From NCBI GenBank assembly GCA_021234155.1, contig JAJEKV010000141.1, positions 442,039 to 506,038 of the forward strand: a DNA stretch of 64,000 bases, in the 5' to 3' direction. Made by a program: the position numbers and the translations under genes. The notes under the pieces are model-generated. The model saw nothing but the letters and a program-made list of their open reading frames with translations. It ran no database searches and was not told the DNA's origin. Within the stretch, counting starts at the first letter, position 1, and the number at the start of each line of letters is the position of its first letter. This stretch comes from Isoetes taiwanensis. Lineage: Eukaryota; Streptophyta; Lycopodiopsida; Isoetales; Isoetaceae. This document shows, piece by piece, positions 21,956 through 33,721 of the stretch.

Positions 21956-23570
21956 ATGCAGATGCTATTGTTCAAGAGGTTCAAGGACCAACATCCACAA
22001 ATTAAGTTTTGTCTTCGAGCTTTTGAGAAGCTAAAACCTTGGTTTGATGTGAAATTGAAGGACTTCAATAGTTGCTGTTGCATTCTGCATGTGAGGATGC
22101 AAATGCTAGTGGATGGACTCAATAGGATGAGAACCAAACATCTGAAGTATTGCACTTGCACCTGTGATGTGTGTAGATCACATGAACTTGGTCAATACAA
22201 GGCACACTAGCATAAAGTTGCAAGTACAGGAAGCCATGGAGATCTATATTATGTCCAAAGAGTGAATTAGATGAGTTTCACAAGAAGGCGTGCATCCTTG
22301 GAGATTGTGAGTTGTGTGGAATCAAGAAGTTTCAGACCTATCCCATGGAAGAAAGTGGCAGTAATAGGAAAGTGAAATGGCAGTACATTGACTATGAAAA
22401 AGACAACGTCTCAAGTTCTGGTAGGAGATTGACTTATCAGTACAATGAGACAGAATCCAAGGAGCTTCTAGATAAAATGAAAGAGCGTCTAAAAATCTTT
22501 CCACTGCATAATTTCAGGTACCAATGGCAGGCAAAACAATTTAAGGAGCTTCTGGAGAATCTCCCAGCAGATGCATATTTTTTGGTAGTGGATTTTGCAA
22601 AGAACTATAGATTCAAGGAACAAGAGGAGGTGCAGTCGACGCGCTGGGTCAATAACTAGATTACCATTTTGGTTCAAATAACATATCAGTATGACTCAGT
22701 GGCAGCTGAGATTATCAAGAAAGCACACGTGCAACCCTGCTTCATGAAGCACCACAAATATCTGGAGCAGAAAGAAAGGATGCCAAAGAGACATTATGTG
22801 TTTTCAGATGGCGCAACATCTCAATTCAAGGCTTCTAGACCATTTTACTTTGTGGTCAGGTACACAAACGACACTGAAGTCTATATGATGTGGATTTTTT
22901 TTTTGGTTCTAACCACGAGAAAGGTGAACATGATGGCAATTGAAGAGATGGTTAAGACAACTGCAATTAAAATACAACAACATAAAATTGGGTAATGCTC
23001 ATAAAATGGTAGAAGTTGCTAAAGAGATGTTTACTTGTGGAACATCCGAGTGGATGAACACATCTGAAACCAGCAAGAGAAAAAATATAAAAAAAGTTGT
23101 TTTGGGAAGTCAAGATGGAGGATATAGATAGAAACAAAGCATGGGGTGCAGAAAGGATTTTGGACACTAGGCAGATCCATTGTGTACATGCATTCAATCC
23201 TGAATCTCCATTGCAGTTGCATATGAGGGAACTTTCATGCTTTTGCAGCTATTGCTTGGATGGCATGTGGGATAGTTGTGTGAACAAAGACTATGTTAAT
23301 GATTGGAAATTTCAAGTTATTGTACCATCCTCCAATGTGTATGTTGGCATTGAGGAGGACCATAAATCCAGCAGGTCCTTGTTCTCCTCCAATCCCATGA
23401 TGTTAGCAGAGGCACTTAGAGTTGGTGATAATTTTGCCGTTGTTGCTCCGAAAGGGAATAATGGGGGTGCTGAATTTTGGATTTTGGTATGCACAAAACC
23501 AAAATGGATAGTGGAGAAAGACTTCCAACTCAATGGAACATGGTATCTCGCCGATGATAGTGTCGAGTAG
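21956..23570 (+). pseudogene. Decayed DDE-like transposase gene of an uncommon eukaryotic family
   Basis: Frames are joined by three or more breaks. The first segment (21956-22210) reads FKRFKDQHPQIKF and CCCILHVRMQMLVDGLN. The next (from about 22252) carries a C-rich motif (ACILGDCELCG) and then WQAKQFKELL, FLVVDFAKNYRF (probable first Asp) and, after an in-frame TAG at 22657, FSDGATSQFK (probable second Asp). NHEKGEHDG appears in a different frame after a T10 run (22895-22904). The last segment (23097-23570) has RELSCFCSYCLDGMWDSC and FWILVCTKPKW. From memory, this arrangement (DG-x3-QFK, H-x-KG-x2-DG, then a Cys-rich region) occurs in uncharacterised transposase-like proteins of animals and non-flowering plants. 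I cannot name the superfamily. Confidence 0.65.
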
Positions 23571-25380
23571 TGTAGCCTTCTGTGAAAGGCTGAGAATGGT
23601 GCCAGTGGGTATCCTTGCCTAATGCCCTTTTTATTTCAAAGATAGAAGAAGACTCACCATAGAGAAGAACTGATGCACGTATCGAATGCAAGAGCTTCTT
23701 AATAATATTGGTAAAGGATTCATCACGTCCCAACTTTACCATCATTTTGTCTAGGAAACTCCAACTTGATACTATCATATGCTTTAAATAGTAAAATTTT
23801 ACTTGATATATGCCACCCTCTGATTTGTTTTCCTTGCCCAGTATAGACCTTCAAAAGCAGCTGCTACATTATTTAAGATGCTTCTATTCGGGAGAAACCC
23901 TGGTTGTACACAATAGATGTTATCTGCCAATATTGGTTTTATTTTTATTTTTGTCATAGCCTTTGCTATAATTTTGTAAAATGCGGACAGAAGCATAATT
24001 GGAAACCAAATTATTGATAGTGTGCGGATCTTTACCCTTAGGTATTAAGGCAATGCAATATGTATTTAGTTTTCGATCCAAAATATTAGCTTGTGTAAAA
24101 TATGTGTAGGTTAAAAATATGCTTTCTTTTGTCCACTCCCAGTACTTTTGAAAAAACTCAATTGGTATTCCATCCATCCTAGAGCATTTACCTTTTTCTA
24201 AAGAGAAAACCGCTTGATGCAAATCTTCTACTGAAAGAGGTTGATTTAATAGGTGTTGTTGCTCCTGTTTTATCACTGGTTGCACCTTCGAGATCACTAA
24301 ATCTTCAAATACATCTTAGTAAGGCAATGATTTCTCATCAAAAAATTATTTAAAATATTCATGTAGGAATCCCTTCAAGTCATCTGAATTCTTTAAGATC
24401 GACCCGTCATGTAATGTGATACTAGATAGAGCCATTGACCATTTTTTCTGCTGTTGACCATTCTTTTAGCTTTGCTACCCTAAAGAAGGTCCTTGAATAT
24501 TTGTCTGCCTGCTTGAGCCATAACAAACCAACTTTATTTCTATTAATTGTATTCTCAATCTCCTCTTTCTTTTAATCTCCTATAGTATTCTTTTCTCTTC
24601 CAATTCATTATTGGACCCCCTCAATCTCAATGACACAAGTTGTGTATAAAGTTTGTCCAAGTTTGCTTTCTCCTCTTGTTTTTTTATCTGCCCCACAACT
24701 TTGCAAAGTTTTTAAGTCCTTGCCAATGCTTCTTCAATGCTTTCATACCCACGCTATGTGCGAATGCGGTTTGCACAATTCTTTGCATTTAGACTCGAAC
24801 GCGGACTCCATCAAATATCTAGTGTTAAGTTTGAAGATTGTTTTTAGGGTTTTTTTTTTCTTTTTTCGTTTCCTGCGGCATGTTACCACTAGAGATTATG
24901 GTATGATATTGCATTTTCGCTTATATTTGATCTAAGGACGTTGGGAGAGAAGACCGGAGCCTTGTCGTTCACATAACACATGTCATGTCTTGCATAGGCT
25001 CTACCTTGTCCTGTCCATCCATGACACCATGTGAACCCCATATCCCCTTCTAGCTCCACAAACCCACATTCGTCCAACAGTTTATTCCATTGTATCTTCT
25101 CAAAATCACTCACAATTTAAAGGTTGTTCCATGTCGATCCTCCCATGCCTCAATCATCAACCATGCCACATGATACCCAGAGCTTTCCACCTTGTGCCTA
25201 AGTGTTTTCCATAGTGCGGCTTTTGGGCATAAACGTTCAAAATCCCCCATGTTTTATTATTTTGTCTCCAAATAATAATTGACCACTTTCTAAATCTGCA
25301 TGCTATAGATCTGGTTACTTTGATTGCGTTCTTCCATGCAATCAGTGTCCGAGCACTAGAGCTTTAAAGTTGTAGGAACA
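23571..25380 (-). pseudogene. LINE endonuclease-reverse transcriptase fragment
   Basis: On the minus strand, near 25250, the sequence reads WGILNVYA, a core block of LINE endonucleases; 25113-24889 then gives EGDMGFTWCHGW. Reverse transcriptase follows: SLEKGKCSRMDGIPIEFFQK and ALIPKGKDPHTINN (24297-23920), QPGFLPNRSILNNV (about 23900), WSFLDKMMVKLG (about 23760), and GIRQGYPLAPF after a frameshift (about 23610). It stops abruptly at about 23590, where the transposase-like gene's stop codon lies at 23570. The catalytic YADD region and everything after it are absent. It belongs to the L1-like plant LINEs by motif style. Confidence 0.8.
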
Positions 25381-25674
25381 TGTGGAAAAACACTTGACCT
25401 AATTTGGAACTGAGATGATGGAGAAACGAGTTCAAAGTGGATCAAAAATTCTGTCAGCAAACTCTCGCTGAAAACTAGCAAGCAATTTTTTGGATCTCGA
25501 GATTTATAAGGGTTTTTTTGCATGATTTCAATTGGAACAGATCGGAATAAGGCATAAGATCATGTGCAGAATATAAAATTGTAGTTTGGATCACAAGAAG
25601 TGTCTCCGTAATAACAGAGACACTTCTCATGATAACTTATTACAGATAATCTGTATACAATTAGCTCTTTATTT

Positions 25675-26465
25675 CTAATTGCCACAACAAGAGGAGAATA
25701 GATTCAAACCCCATTCCCTCAACTCCTATTGCTTCGCGTCTTTAACTGCAACTTCTCGACTATGTCCCAAGTGCAAACAACCAAAACTCGACCTCCATAA
25801 TGTAAACCCTTCAATAACCTAGCAACGCACAGGGTTTACGTTTCAGAGGCCATCTTGGTGCATGCAGAGCCATGCCCATTGAAAAAAATGGGGTTCGAAT
25901 CTATTGGTCATCCAAAATAATCCCAAACAATGTCTTGTTACTGCAAAAGTGGCTCTTGACTTCTAATTGCCACAGGGAAAGAAGAATAGATCCAGACCCC
26001 ATTTCGTCAGTTTCTATTGCTTCATTTCTTCAACTGCAATTTCTCGATCATGTCCCAAGTGCAAACGACCAAAACTCGGTCTCCATAACGTAAACGCTTC
26101 ATTAACCTAGCAACACATAGGGTTTATGTTTCGGAGGCCGAAACATGGTCGTTTTCATGATAATTTAGTACACCATCTCTAAACATGCATGCAAAGCCAT
26201 GGCCACTAAAAAAATGGGGTTCAAATCTATCTTTCACCCAGAATAATCCCAAACAACGTCTGGCTACTGCAAAAGTGGCTCTTGAATTCTAACTGCTACA
26301 GCGGGAGGAGAATAGATCCAAACCCCACTGTCAATTCCTATTGCTTCACCTCTTCAATTGCAACTTCTCGACCATGTCCCAAGTGCAAATGACCAAAACT
26401 CGACCTCCATAACTAAACCCTTCAATAAGCTAGCAACACACAAGGTTTGCATTTTGGAGGCCATA
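25675..26465. repeat. Three diverged tandem copies of a ~290-325 bp unit
   Basis: Copies start near 25675, 25963 and 26289, each opening with CTAATTGCCACA or a variant. Each shares GAGGAGAATAGAT, CATGTCCCAAGTGCAAA, CCAAAACTCG and a run near AAAATGGGGTTC. The period is 288 then 326 bp; the second interval carries an extra insertion. No coding frame is shared, so this looks like a low-copy satellite or segmental duplication. Confidence 0.75.
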
Positions 26466-27200
26466 TCCTAGTCAGATTCGACCAGGATCTTGCACAGTGT
26501 CATCATGTAGAGGGACAGTGTCGATACTAGAAGACGGGCTCTTGAAACCTTTCAGAAGTAGTTTGTCCTAAATGTCCTCTCCATATGGCCCTGGCTACGG
26601 ACGGGCAACTCCCGCACTCTGAAACTGTGAATTGGCTCTTCAATGAATTTAGAACATCGACGTTACCCGAGGGACCAAGTTTCATAGGCAGAAGACCACC
26701 TCTTCTCCAAAAAGCGCCAAAGCAGCTCATATCCAACACATTCGTAGTCAAAAGACCTAGAAGATGGCTGAGGAATACTACCATGTAGAGTGTTCGTGTT
26801 TCTTTCATTGCCAAAACTGACCATGCAACTTGATCCCAAAGGCATTTTTCTATTTTGGATGATATGGCAAAGTCGAATCGTCATTCCAGAGCCTTTAAAC
26901 TGCCTAGACGACGAAACACTTGGGTTTGTACGCGGTCGCAAGATGTTTCGCGGTTTGATAAGTTCTCCTGAACCGATCTTGGATTTTTTTGAACCTACTC
27001 GAAGCAAGGTCCTAGACGGAGGATTCAACGGTTGGATAGGGAAACCGAGCTTCAGGATGGGGGGGCATTAGCATACGGCCTCACCCCTCTGGTGAGGTAG
27101 CTGCGCAAAGTCCTGGCCTTGATCGACCTGGAGAAGATGCCAGCTCTTCTATTAGACCCAATCAGGGAGAGAGGAGGAAGGGAGGGGGGAGGGAGAGAAC
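26466..27200. other. Unassigned sequence with overlapping open frames
   Basis: Open frames occur on both strands (minus 26814-26527, minus 27028-26663, plus 26790-27071), but none shows a domain or a clear coding bias over the others. I see no repeat. Nothing here can be called as a gene. Confidence 0.3.
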
Positions 27201-27349
27201 ATGTTGGAGGATAGGTGGCAGTTTGAGCCACCTTGGCATGTTGGAGCCTAGATGGCATGTTTGAGCCACCTTGGCATGCTAGAGCATGCATGGCATGTTT
27301 GAGCTCACGTGGCATGTTAGAGCCCACGTGGCATGTTTGAGCCAATTAG
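27201..27349. repeat. 19-bp minisatellite, array 1
   Basis: About seven units of 19 bp follow TGGCATGTT(G/T/A)GAGCC plus four variable bases. Units alternate loosely between a GGAGCC form and a TGAGCC form. Antisense open frames through the array (reading CQGGSNMP-like repeats) are a by-product. Confidence 0.85.
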
Positions 27350-27472
27350 GTAGTACGGTGGTGGATCCTAGGGGCACAACATTTGAACCATAAAAAATAA
27401 TATATGAAATCAATTAAACCATTGCAATATTTTGTATTAGAAATGGCACTTGAGGCCATTAATGTTTGAATT

Positions 27473-27590
27473 GGAATGTTGGAGCCACCCTGGCATGTTG
27501 GAGCATAGGTGGCCTGTTTGAGCCATCTTGGCATGTTAGAGCCCACATGGCATGGTTGAGCCACCTTGGCATGTTGGCGCCATGAAAGGC
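27473..27590. repeat. 19-bp minisatellite, array 2
   Basis: About five or six further units of the same 19-bp consensus as array 1, separated from it by some 120 bp of AT-rich sequence. The same alternation of GGAGC and TGAGCC forms is seen, so both arrays probably come from one expansion later split. Confidence 0.8.
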
Positions 27591-29340
27591 TATATGAACA
27601 TGTCATGTATATGGTACAACTTGTGGCACGACAAGGACATGTATAGGGCTGTTGAAGGTGTTCCAAGTTGCTTAAGGCAACCAACATATGCACGAAACTT
27701 GCAAAAATAATACGAAGAACTCAAGTTTCAAATTATTTTCCAAAATCAAGAAAATGCAGTCTCAGCAAAACTTATGCCATACACAAACAATCTCGGATTT
27801 TGATGCCATTTCAATTCAAACAGGTGCTCTAATATGCAAAGAATCTGGCCCCAAAAAGTATGTAGAACCTTTTCAAATTCGACAATTTGACCAAGTCAAA
27901 ATACAGTCAATGTTCCCGGCAGAATTCAAATATTTGCAAAATGAGTAAATGAGCCATTTTTCCAATCCTGACACCTAGAGCTATCTCTGACACGACTGTA
28001 AGCACAGTGCATTAGGTCCTTTCAACAAAAAAATATGCAAATGTGACCTCAAAAATCAATTTTTGGTTGACAAACTGTCACTTTGCAACAATGACTTGGA
28101 ACTTGAAGATTTTTTATTTTCTTATGATATTTTATGTTTTAAAATGAGTTGTGGCAGATGGGGATAAGAGGAAACAAGGTGTAGGGAAAGCTTGGAGTAG
28201 ATAGGCTAGTTTTCTCAATTTGTATTTCGGCACGCATTCCAAGAAGTCAATTTTGAGAATCTACATGGCCAAATTCAAAATTTTCAAAGCTCATTACATT
28301 TTGGAAAAAGAAAGGTTGGAAAATAAGATTTTTTTGTTTTCAGGGCAAGAATGGCTAAGGATGGGGCATTTGGCAACAAAGATGATGACTTGGCAAGGCA
28401 ATGTGAGGGTGGTGATGTGGCAAGAAATTTGACAAACAACTTTTACCTTAGTCAAAAACGTTTTTGACATTGATATGACATGGTGATAATGATGGAAATT
28501 AGGTGTCATGTGATATTAGTTCTTTTAAAGCTAAAGTACAGATGTATAGATGGTTGTTTGCAGTCCTACATGGTTTACAGGAAATTTAAAGCACAAGGGG
28601 ATTAGGGACCATATCTTGGCTCCCCTTTGTCAACATGGATTGAGGTGAACAAGGATGAGATTAAAGCATGAAGATTAAGGTAAACAAGGATGAGCTTAAG
28701 GCATGAAGAAATAGTTGTTGAACTATTAGGGTTGAACCTTGTAAACATGCAATGGTTAGATGGTTATTAAATATTTGAGAAAAGAATTGCTAGACCAATG
28801 GTCGAGGTGCTGCTCGAGAGAAGTTGGCCTGTGGGATAAACTTCTGTGTACAGTATTTTCGGGAGGCAAGTTCATCTGATCCCAAAACCGCCGGATCGGA
28901 TGTATATAGACATATGAAGCTTGAAAACAAGTGTGTGCGATAATGGAGTAAGCCGGAATTACTTGGTGAAGCTTGTCCAGTGATCGGGTCAACTATGCTA
29001 CAGTGACAGGGTCAATACCAAAGCTACAGTGCTTGGCTCAATGGTTTAATAACAAGTAAATGGTTAACATTGGTTTGGGAATCATTGGAACACTTGTTAA
29101 AGGGTTTATTTCAAATTGTTAAAGTTCAAATATCACACACAAGGTGATTACATGTGGTTTTGCTCCTTGAACTAGCCATAGTTACGAATTGAGGATAAGT
29201 GGAATTGATTGTATGCTACTTGGATTTATTGAATGCAACAAGCCTAGTGCATAAATTGTGCAAGAATAAGTTAGCAATATATATTAAAATTCAACAGATA
29301 ATGTGGAGGGAATATGCAGGTGATTTGGAGGTGATGTGGA
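27591..29340. other. AT-rich stretch, no gene seen
   Basis: Only short chance open frames (for example 27688-27948 plus, 28220-28432 plus). No domain, RNA gene or clear repeat was recognised. Confidence 0.3.
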
Positions 29341-29760
29341 TGATGTGTGATGATGTGGAGGTGATATAATGGAAACTTTGACATGTATCCACAATGGTGC
29401 TTGATTTTAAAAATTTTAGGCCAACAATTTGCCTCTCTCTAGTCATGTCAAAGGCGTGGTTTCTCTCTCTACCTTTGTTTTTTAGAGAGAGAGTATGGTT
29501 TTGGACCTTAGAAATGGCCAAGTTGGATGGAACTTTAGTAATTTTTCATGATGTGCGATGATGTGGAGGTGATATAAAGCAAACTTTGACATGTACGCAC
29601 GATGGTGTTTGATTTTGAGAATTTTAGACCAACTTTTTTCCTTTTCTATAAATGTCGTGTCAAAGGTGTACTTTCTCTCTATCTTTGTTTCTTAGAGGGA
29701 GAAGATGGTTTTGGACCTTAGAAATGGCCAAATTGGATGGAACTTTAGTAAGTTTTCATT
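29341..29760. repeat. Tandem duplication of 208 bp
   Basis: The unit starts TGATGTGTGATGATGTGG at 29341 and again, with one change, at 29549. Both copies end with TGGATGGAACTTTAGTAA. Divergence is around 10%, with a small insertion in the second copy. The open frames across it are not shared between copies. Confidence 0.85.
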
Positions 29761-30580
29761 GGATGAATGGTGTACTTTTGGCTAGGAAAAATGGTCAAGC
29801 TAAATTTGATGTTGGCAAAATGGCAATGATGTATGAAAGGAGAGAAAATGAGGTCTAAGAGATGATTTTTTTTGGGTGGCATGATTGTAGTAAAGCTTTA
29901 AGAAATAGCAAATCATGCCTTAAGAAGTAACATTATGCCAAAAGCTTGAATCATGTAAAGTACCATTGAATTTCAAGGGGCCTGCCAAACTTTGACTTTG
30001 GGGTCTTCAACCTTTGACTTCAAGTCTTCAAGATGATTAGGTAATCAAATGTCCTTTGAGAAATGCCTATATGATACCAAATCAATCATTTTTTGTTCTT
30101 CATGTCAATGTGTCCTCTACAAGTTGCCAAGTGATGGATGTCTTCAGGTTTCATGCTCTACAAGCTCACACACATGTATGAAGTCAAATGTTAGCAAAGT
30201 GTGTCAAGTATGTATATAGCTCTTCTATGCTGCCATTTTGTGGCAACAATGACTACCGTGTAGTCTTTTTAGTAATCTTCAAAAAAACAACCCGTGTTCT
30301 ATTTTTACTGTTGTTTTCAACTGTGGACCAAATGTTGGGGTGGTTGTGTTTCCTTCACTAAAGCAATTCCAACTCACTCTTTATCTAGTATTTTCAACAA
30401 CATGCCAATCTTCTGTTCCGTACACTTGTGTTTTAGTAGACAGATAATGTCTAAATTCATTTTCTTTAGAGCTACTGCATGTCTATTGCATTTAAATTCC
30501 AGGAATTTCACCAATATTCCAACTTATGATTTTATAATTCATATATAGGAATACAATAATTGATCTCCTCTCTCCCAAGT

Positions 30581-33240
30581 TTAGTTCTCTTTCAACTGCA
30601 GCTCAGTGTCATACAAGCTGCTGAGGGAAGGGATTGAAGCCTTTTTTCTTTTCATTACAGTCATGTTGTCTGCATCCACATTGATACACATCTTGTTCTT
30701 TTTGCCAATTAGAGCAAAAGGGTTTTCTAGCATCTCCATATCTTCAGATATTTCTGAGTCTGCCCACTTAATATTATCCCTATGCACCACTAAACTCATT
30801 TTTGGATGTGTTTCTATTCTATTCTTTTATGACACCTCTGCCATTCATATCTATTGTATCATCTTTTTCACCTGAAATCACCTCCGTAATGTAGATGGAT
30901 AGTGCAGAGGTAGACGAAGAGGAGCCCTCTACATTTTTTAGTGCATGATTATTTCCAGTGCCTTTAACTTTCTTGAAAATGTTTCTGGACCTTGTTCTGC
31001 ATTTGGATAACACCATCTGCCAAGGAGCCTCCTGATTTTGCGAGACTTCGTTGGGGTCTGTTCCTCGTCCCTGTTGAACTACTTGTTGGACAGGTGTGAA
31101 AGGAGGAGTAATGTAAATAATAGCGCTCGTTGGTAGAAGCTTAGCATTAATACGCGTATTTTTTTCAATATTGTTGGAGATGGATCCACCTACTGCTACA
31201 TCCTTATCTGATAATGTAGTTTCTCTTTGTACATTTGCTTTTGTAGCAGAAGCATCCTCTTTCCCTTTCTGTGTTGGTGAGGAGATTGAACTAGATTCTT
31301 TCTTGTTTGTAAGGGGTACCTTGGCTAATCCTTCTATTTCTAGATTAGAAACATCCTTCTAATCTCCCATCCATTGATTAAGTTCAAAGGAAATTTAAAT
31401 AACATGGTCCACTCTTTACATCTGCTCCTTTAGATGTCTCTGCACTAGCTGGAATAGCAACACAGATTCTGGCCCCTTTTGCTATTGAGTGTGCTACGTA
31501 AGAGCCCAAAGTGTTTGTGATGTTCTTTAAGAACTCCGGTACTAGCAAATCTGGAGGTAGGTACTCAATTTCCAACTAACAAGGCACTTTAATGCTGAGA
31601 ATTGATTGATTAGGAGAAAAATATGGAGTATAAAATTGGTAAAAATAAAGTCTCCTGCAAAGGGTTCTACTGCTTGAGCTACTAGCTTATCCACAGCTGC
31701 TTCATCATCAAACATGATCAAGAAGAAATTGCCCCCTATTGCTTTTAGTGATTGGTGCTGGGGCAAATTTAACTTCTTTAAATGTGCCGCTAACCATGAT
31801 CCCAACCTGCGAAAACTAACCGCAATATCAAGTTCTCTATGTTTTCCATGTGTAGTTCATGGTTTTGGAAAGTTTTCTTATATTTTTGTATCTGCCCCTT
31901 TATCGTTATACCACTACCATTGCCTTCAGATGTCGTGTTCACATCTTGGGTGAAACCCCGCTCCACCATTTTAAGTGTCTCACTAACTCTTGCAGTTCTA
32001 CTTTTATATGATATTTGGTTTTGAATCTATTCTGAGAACCTTCGTCTACTAGTTATTCGCAAACTGACCTTTTCCAGGCAATACTTCTTGGAGGGATACT
32101 CCTAATCTTCCAGCCTTGCTTGTTTTGATTCATTACTCACTGTATTTGGCTTAGTACTCATTTCATCACTCTGACTTTGTGACGTAGAATTAATTCCTCT
32201 ATCCTGATTCTACTTTTGAAAAATCGTGTTATTTGCAGAGGTAGATAAAGAAATCTTACGCACTTTAATTTGCTTGCTTCCTATGTATTTCAACTTGCAT
32301 CATGATCTAGTTGTTTCTATTAACTGCTCCATCCCTTGAAGACCATGGCATGAAGGAATTGAAAGCCCCATCAGCAGGTGCAGGGCAGGGTATTTTTTAA
32401 CCTCCCTATATATTTGACAGGGCATAAAATATTGGCCACTACTTACCTTGGATAATTTGTTAACCCTAGTTTGGCCTGGCCCTTTTTCGAATTGTTATAC
32501 CAAGAGGTTGTAACTTAAATGGCAAAATGATGGAACTAACTTTTTCCCAAAAATTTGAATTGGCCACATCCATACATCTAACATGTAGGGATGATGTTCA
32601 CGTTAGTAAGACTTGGTTCCATTTTCAGTTGCTAATGCTCCCTTGTGTCTCTCGACTGCATGGCACGCATTCTTCATCATCAATTATCTCTTCATGATCA
32701 AGTGCAGTTGCAGCCATAGGGCTCCTACCAGACCTGGCCCACAATCTATTTTTGACCTCTAATTCTTTTCTCTTGGTATCCATATTTGGTGGTTTTTTAT
32801 TACCAAATAAGCAACTCTTGACATCCCATTAGGGTACATGAACTCCCTAAATCTTTTAGTATTGATCTTTAGTTGAGCATCAGTCCTCTTTCTTGCCTCT
32901 TGTTCCTCTCTCTTTATGTGTGCCATCTTCTTCTCCTCTTCTCTTATAGCCCTCTTCCTAATTGCCTCAATTTTCTTGCGCCTCAGACTTCTGCCTTTAG
33001 TTTTTCAATCTCAACCTTCATTTCTTTCTCCATTCTCAACCTTTCACAGGCTGCCATATCACTAATCTTTTCTAGGATGTCCAACATCTATTTCTCGGTC
33101 CACGGGCCTCTCTGTGATGGAGGAGTTTTCATGGCATGGATCTTTTTTAGTGCAGGTTCTGTCCTCCTCTTCCTTTGCCATTGTGCCCTAACCCTCTTTG
33201 TAATTGCTGGGATTTGCATTGGATCAAGGTTACCATAAAT
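30581..33240 (-). pseudogene. LINE ORF1 / gag-like region, decayed
   Basis: Minus-strand frames in succession include a charged helical region near 33,060 (EKEMKVEIEKLKAEV). The frame at 31805-31542 begins GSWLAAHLKKLNLPQ and continues GGNFFLIMFDDEAAVDKL. It then runs, partly out of frame, into EYLPPDLLVPEFLKNI and ARICVAIPAS (31575-31384). This matches the style of the gag-like N-terminal protein of plant LINEs (an RNA-binding-like fold followed by a leucine/proline linker). The tail 30799-30581 is unassigned. ORF2 of the same element would be expected at lower coordinates; the LINE fragment at 23.6-25.4 kb is a possible but unproven partner. Confidence 0.45.
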
Positions 33241-33721
33241 CCTACCGATCGTGTATGTGCCACCGAATTTTCCCAATAGTAGATTTCCATGGGGAGGGGG
33301 TTGTATGGATTTTAAGTTTGAGAATGAATTTAAACCAATTCAATTGATTAATCGATCCGGTTTGAAAAAAATGTGACTGGTCTGCCTTCCTTTGCATTCA
33401 ATGGGATTTGATTCAAAGATTTATGTGGGCTTTCCAAAGCGCAATCGAAATATCTGTGCATATCAAAAAGTCGCTACCTCTAGGTCGCCTGGCCATGGGC
33501 ACCTGGTTAGACACCATGCAACATGCACGAAGGGTAGTCAGTTCCTGCATAGCAGGGGTGGGAATATTGTGACCATAGTGGCTAGCGAGTCACGCTAACG
33601 GTGACCCTCCCCTAGTTGCTTTCTAGAAATTTCCAAAAGACATCAATGGCATATTGACAATTTTCCCTATTACCTTACGCCTTAAATCCATTTTATTCTC
33701 CCCCTCCCCCTCCCCCCGAAG

